Positions 62,373 to 64,000 of a stretch of DNA of 64,000 bases are shown here, piece by piece. The notes beneath the pieces were generated by a model. The model was given only the letters and a program-made list of their open reading frames with translations. It searched no databases and was not told where the DNA came from. The stretch lies in NCBI RefSeq assembly GCF_050624435.1, contig NC_134547.1:27177374-27241373 (forward strand), in the 5' to 3' direction. The position numbers were made by a program, and so were the translations under genes. The number at the start of each line of letters is the position of its first letter. Positions within the stretch are counted from its first letter, which is position 1. The stretch is from Tenrec ecaudatus. Lineage: Eukaryota > Chordata > Mammalia > Afrosoricida > Tenrecidae.

Positions 62373-64000
62373 TTTTTTTTTTTACATTTTATTAGGGGCT
62401 CATACAACTCTTATCACAATCCATACAAATACATACATAAATTGTATAAAGCACACCCCTACATTCTTTGCCCTAATCATTTTCAAAGCATTTGCCCTCC
62501 ACTTAAGCCCTTTGCATCAGGTCCTCTTTTTTTCCCCCTCCCTCCCCGGTCCCCCCTCCCTCATGAGCCTTTGATAATTTATAGATTGTTATTTTGTCAT
62601 ATCTTTCCCTATCCGGAGGCTCCCTTCCTCCCTTTCTCTGCCGTCCATCTCCCAGGGAGGAGGTCACATGTGGATCCTTGTAATCGGTTCCCCCTTTCCA
62701 ACCCACTCACCCTCACTCTCCTAGTATCACCCCTCAGACCCCTGGTCCTGAAGGTATCATCCACCCTGGATTCCCTGTGTCTCCAGCTCCCATATGCACC
62801 AGTGTACATACAACCTCTGCCCTATCGAGTCGAGCAAGGTAGAATTCGGATCATGGTAGTTGGGGGAAGGAAGTATCCAGGATCTGGGGGAAAGCTGTGT
62901 TCTTCATCGGTACTACATCGCACCCTGACTGACCCATCTCCTCTCCTAAACCCCTCTATGAGGGGATCTCCAGTGGTTGACAAATGGGCTTTGGGTCTCC
63001 ACTCTGCACTTCCCCCTTCATTCACTATGGTATATATATATATATATTTTGCATGATGCCTTTGGCACCTCGTGATTGCACAGGCTGGTGTGCTTCTTCC
63101 ATGTGGGCTTTATTGCTTCTGAGCTAGATGGCCGCTTGTTCACCTTCAAGCCTTTAAGACCCCAGACACTATCTCTTTTGATGGCCGGGTACCATCAGCT
63201 TTCTTCGCCACATTTGCTTATGCACCCGTTTGTCATTGGTGATCGTATCATGGAGGTGTGCACCCAATGATATGATTTTTTTGTTCTTTGATACCTGATA
63301 ACTGATCCCTTCAGGACCACGCGATCACACAGGCTGGTGTGTTCTTCCATGTGGGCTTTGTGCCTTCTGAGTTAGATGGCCGCTTGTTTATCTTCAAGCC
63401 TTTAAGACCCCAGACACTATCTCGTTTGATAGCCGGGCACCATCAGCTTTCTTCACTACATTTACTTGTTCACGCACTTTGGCTTCAGCAGTTGTGTAGG
63501 GAGGGTGAGCATCGTAGAGTGCCAACTTAATAAAAGAAAGTATTCATGCATTGAGGGAGTGCTTGAGTAGAGGTCCAAGGTCCTTCTGCCACCTTAAAAC
63601 TAAACCTATAAATACAGAAACATAGATCTATTTCCCCATCCTCATATATATATTTGCATGTACATGTCTTTGTCTAGACCTCTATAAATGCCCTTTGACT
63701 CCTAGCTCTTTCCTCCATCTCCCTTGACTTTCCTCCTGCCCTACTACCAAGCTCCATCCCCACCTGGGTTACAGCTATACCTCTTCTTTATGTAACCTTA
63801 CCCTTGATCATTCCCTACCAGGCCTGCCACTCCCTCCTCACTACCATTTTGGGTCCCATGTTGTTCCCTTGTCCCTGGGTTTGTTAACACCACTTCCTTA
63901 CCCCCCCACTTCCCCTATCCCAAGCCCCCCCCGGAACTGTCGGTCCATTGTTTTTCCTCCAGATAGTTCATCCAGCCTGTCTTATTTAGACAGACCTGTG
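62373..64000 (-). mobile_element. Antisense L1 3' UTR, double-block type, running off the window
   Basis: It begins with a T run and ATTTTATTAGGGGCTCATAC. Read backwards it has the terminus, polypurine tract (C-rich at 62525-62570), microsatellite (63028-63050), two 245-bp blocks (63070-63290 and 63310-63540), and the splice-acceptor-like CACAG/GTCTGTC at the last bases. The longest uninterrupted copy of this UTR here. Confidence 0.82.

Noticed and set aside
62442..63056. 204-codon open frame, with relatives at 33261-33809, 45388-45804, 46256-47026, 47888-48307 and 27651-28022
   Set aside because: These are antisense or non-coding frames of the same L1 3' UTR. They recur because the DNA is repeated. 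The 62442 frame starts with TTG, and starts and ends differ between copies.

Overview
This is mammalian nuclear DNA, most likely from an afrotherian (tenrec, golden mole, elephant shrew, aardvark, elephant group). Degenerate AfroSINE-like copies, a long RTE (BovB-like) LINE with the same type of tail, and many copies of one L1 family with a very long 3' UTR point that way. I cannot name the species. There is no prokaryotic or viral operon here, and nearly all open frames lie inside repeats and look accidental.

The only host gene I can support is on the + strand in the first 23.5 kb: the last exons of a coiled-coil centrosomal gene that I identify as NINL (ninein-like). Five exons with consensus splice sites (574-678, 2691-2760, 10552-10711, 14453-14566, 23286-23477) give a heptad-rich, Glu/Lys/Leu-rich C-terminus ending at TAA 23475-23477. 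The third exon has one extra A in a run of six, which breaks the frame. A segment I remember from human NINL between the third and fourth exons is not seen.

The rest is a dense nest of transposons. In the NINL introns are an old L1 (about 3330-8930) split by a younger 5'-truncated L1 (4065-6630), another L1 3' part (10830-12870), AfroSINEs, and a dead mariner (15154-16410) in the last intron together with ERV-L-like remnants and L1 3' UTRs. Downstream of the gene, 23.5-64 kb holds L1 3' UTRs on both strands, an L1 with a hAT miniature element inside it (40363-41099), a long antisense RTE (43545-48890) interrupted by L1 copies and by a palindromic DNA element, a sense RTE (50400-52560), solo-LTR-like sequences (37139-37757, 53452-53908), and an RTE tail that appears to have carried about 300 bp of foreign flank (58832-59280).

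The L1 family is the main story. Its 3' UTR is over 1.6 kb long, contains a G-rich polypurine tract, a T-rich tract followed by a splice-acceptor-like CAG, a block of about 245 bp present once in some copies and twice in others, and in three copies a duplicated 3' terminus with two poly(A) signals. Target-site duplications allow several insertions to be ordered in time. I found no undescribed protein-coding system; the notable items are L1/RTE structural variants and the NINL frameshift. Boundaries given for repeats are approximate unless a target-site duplication is cited.
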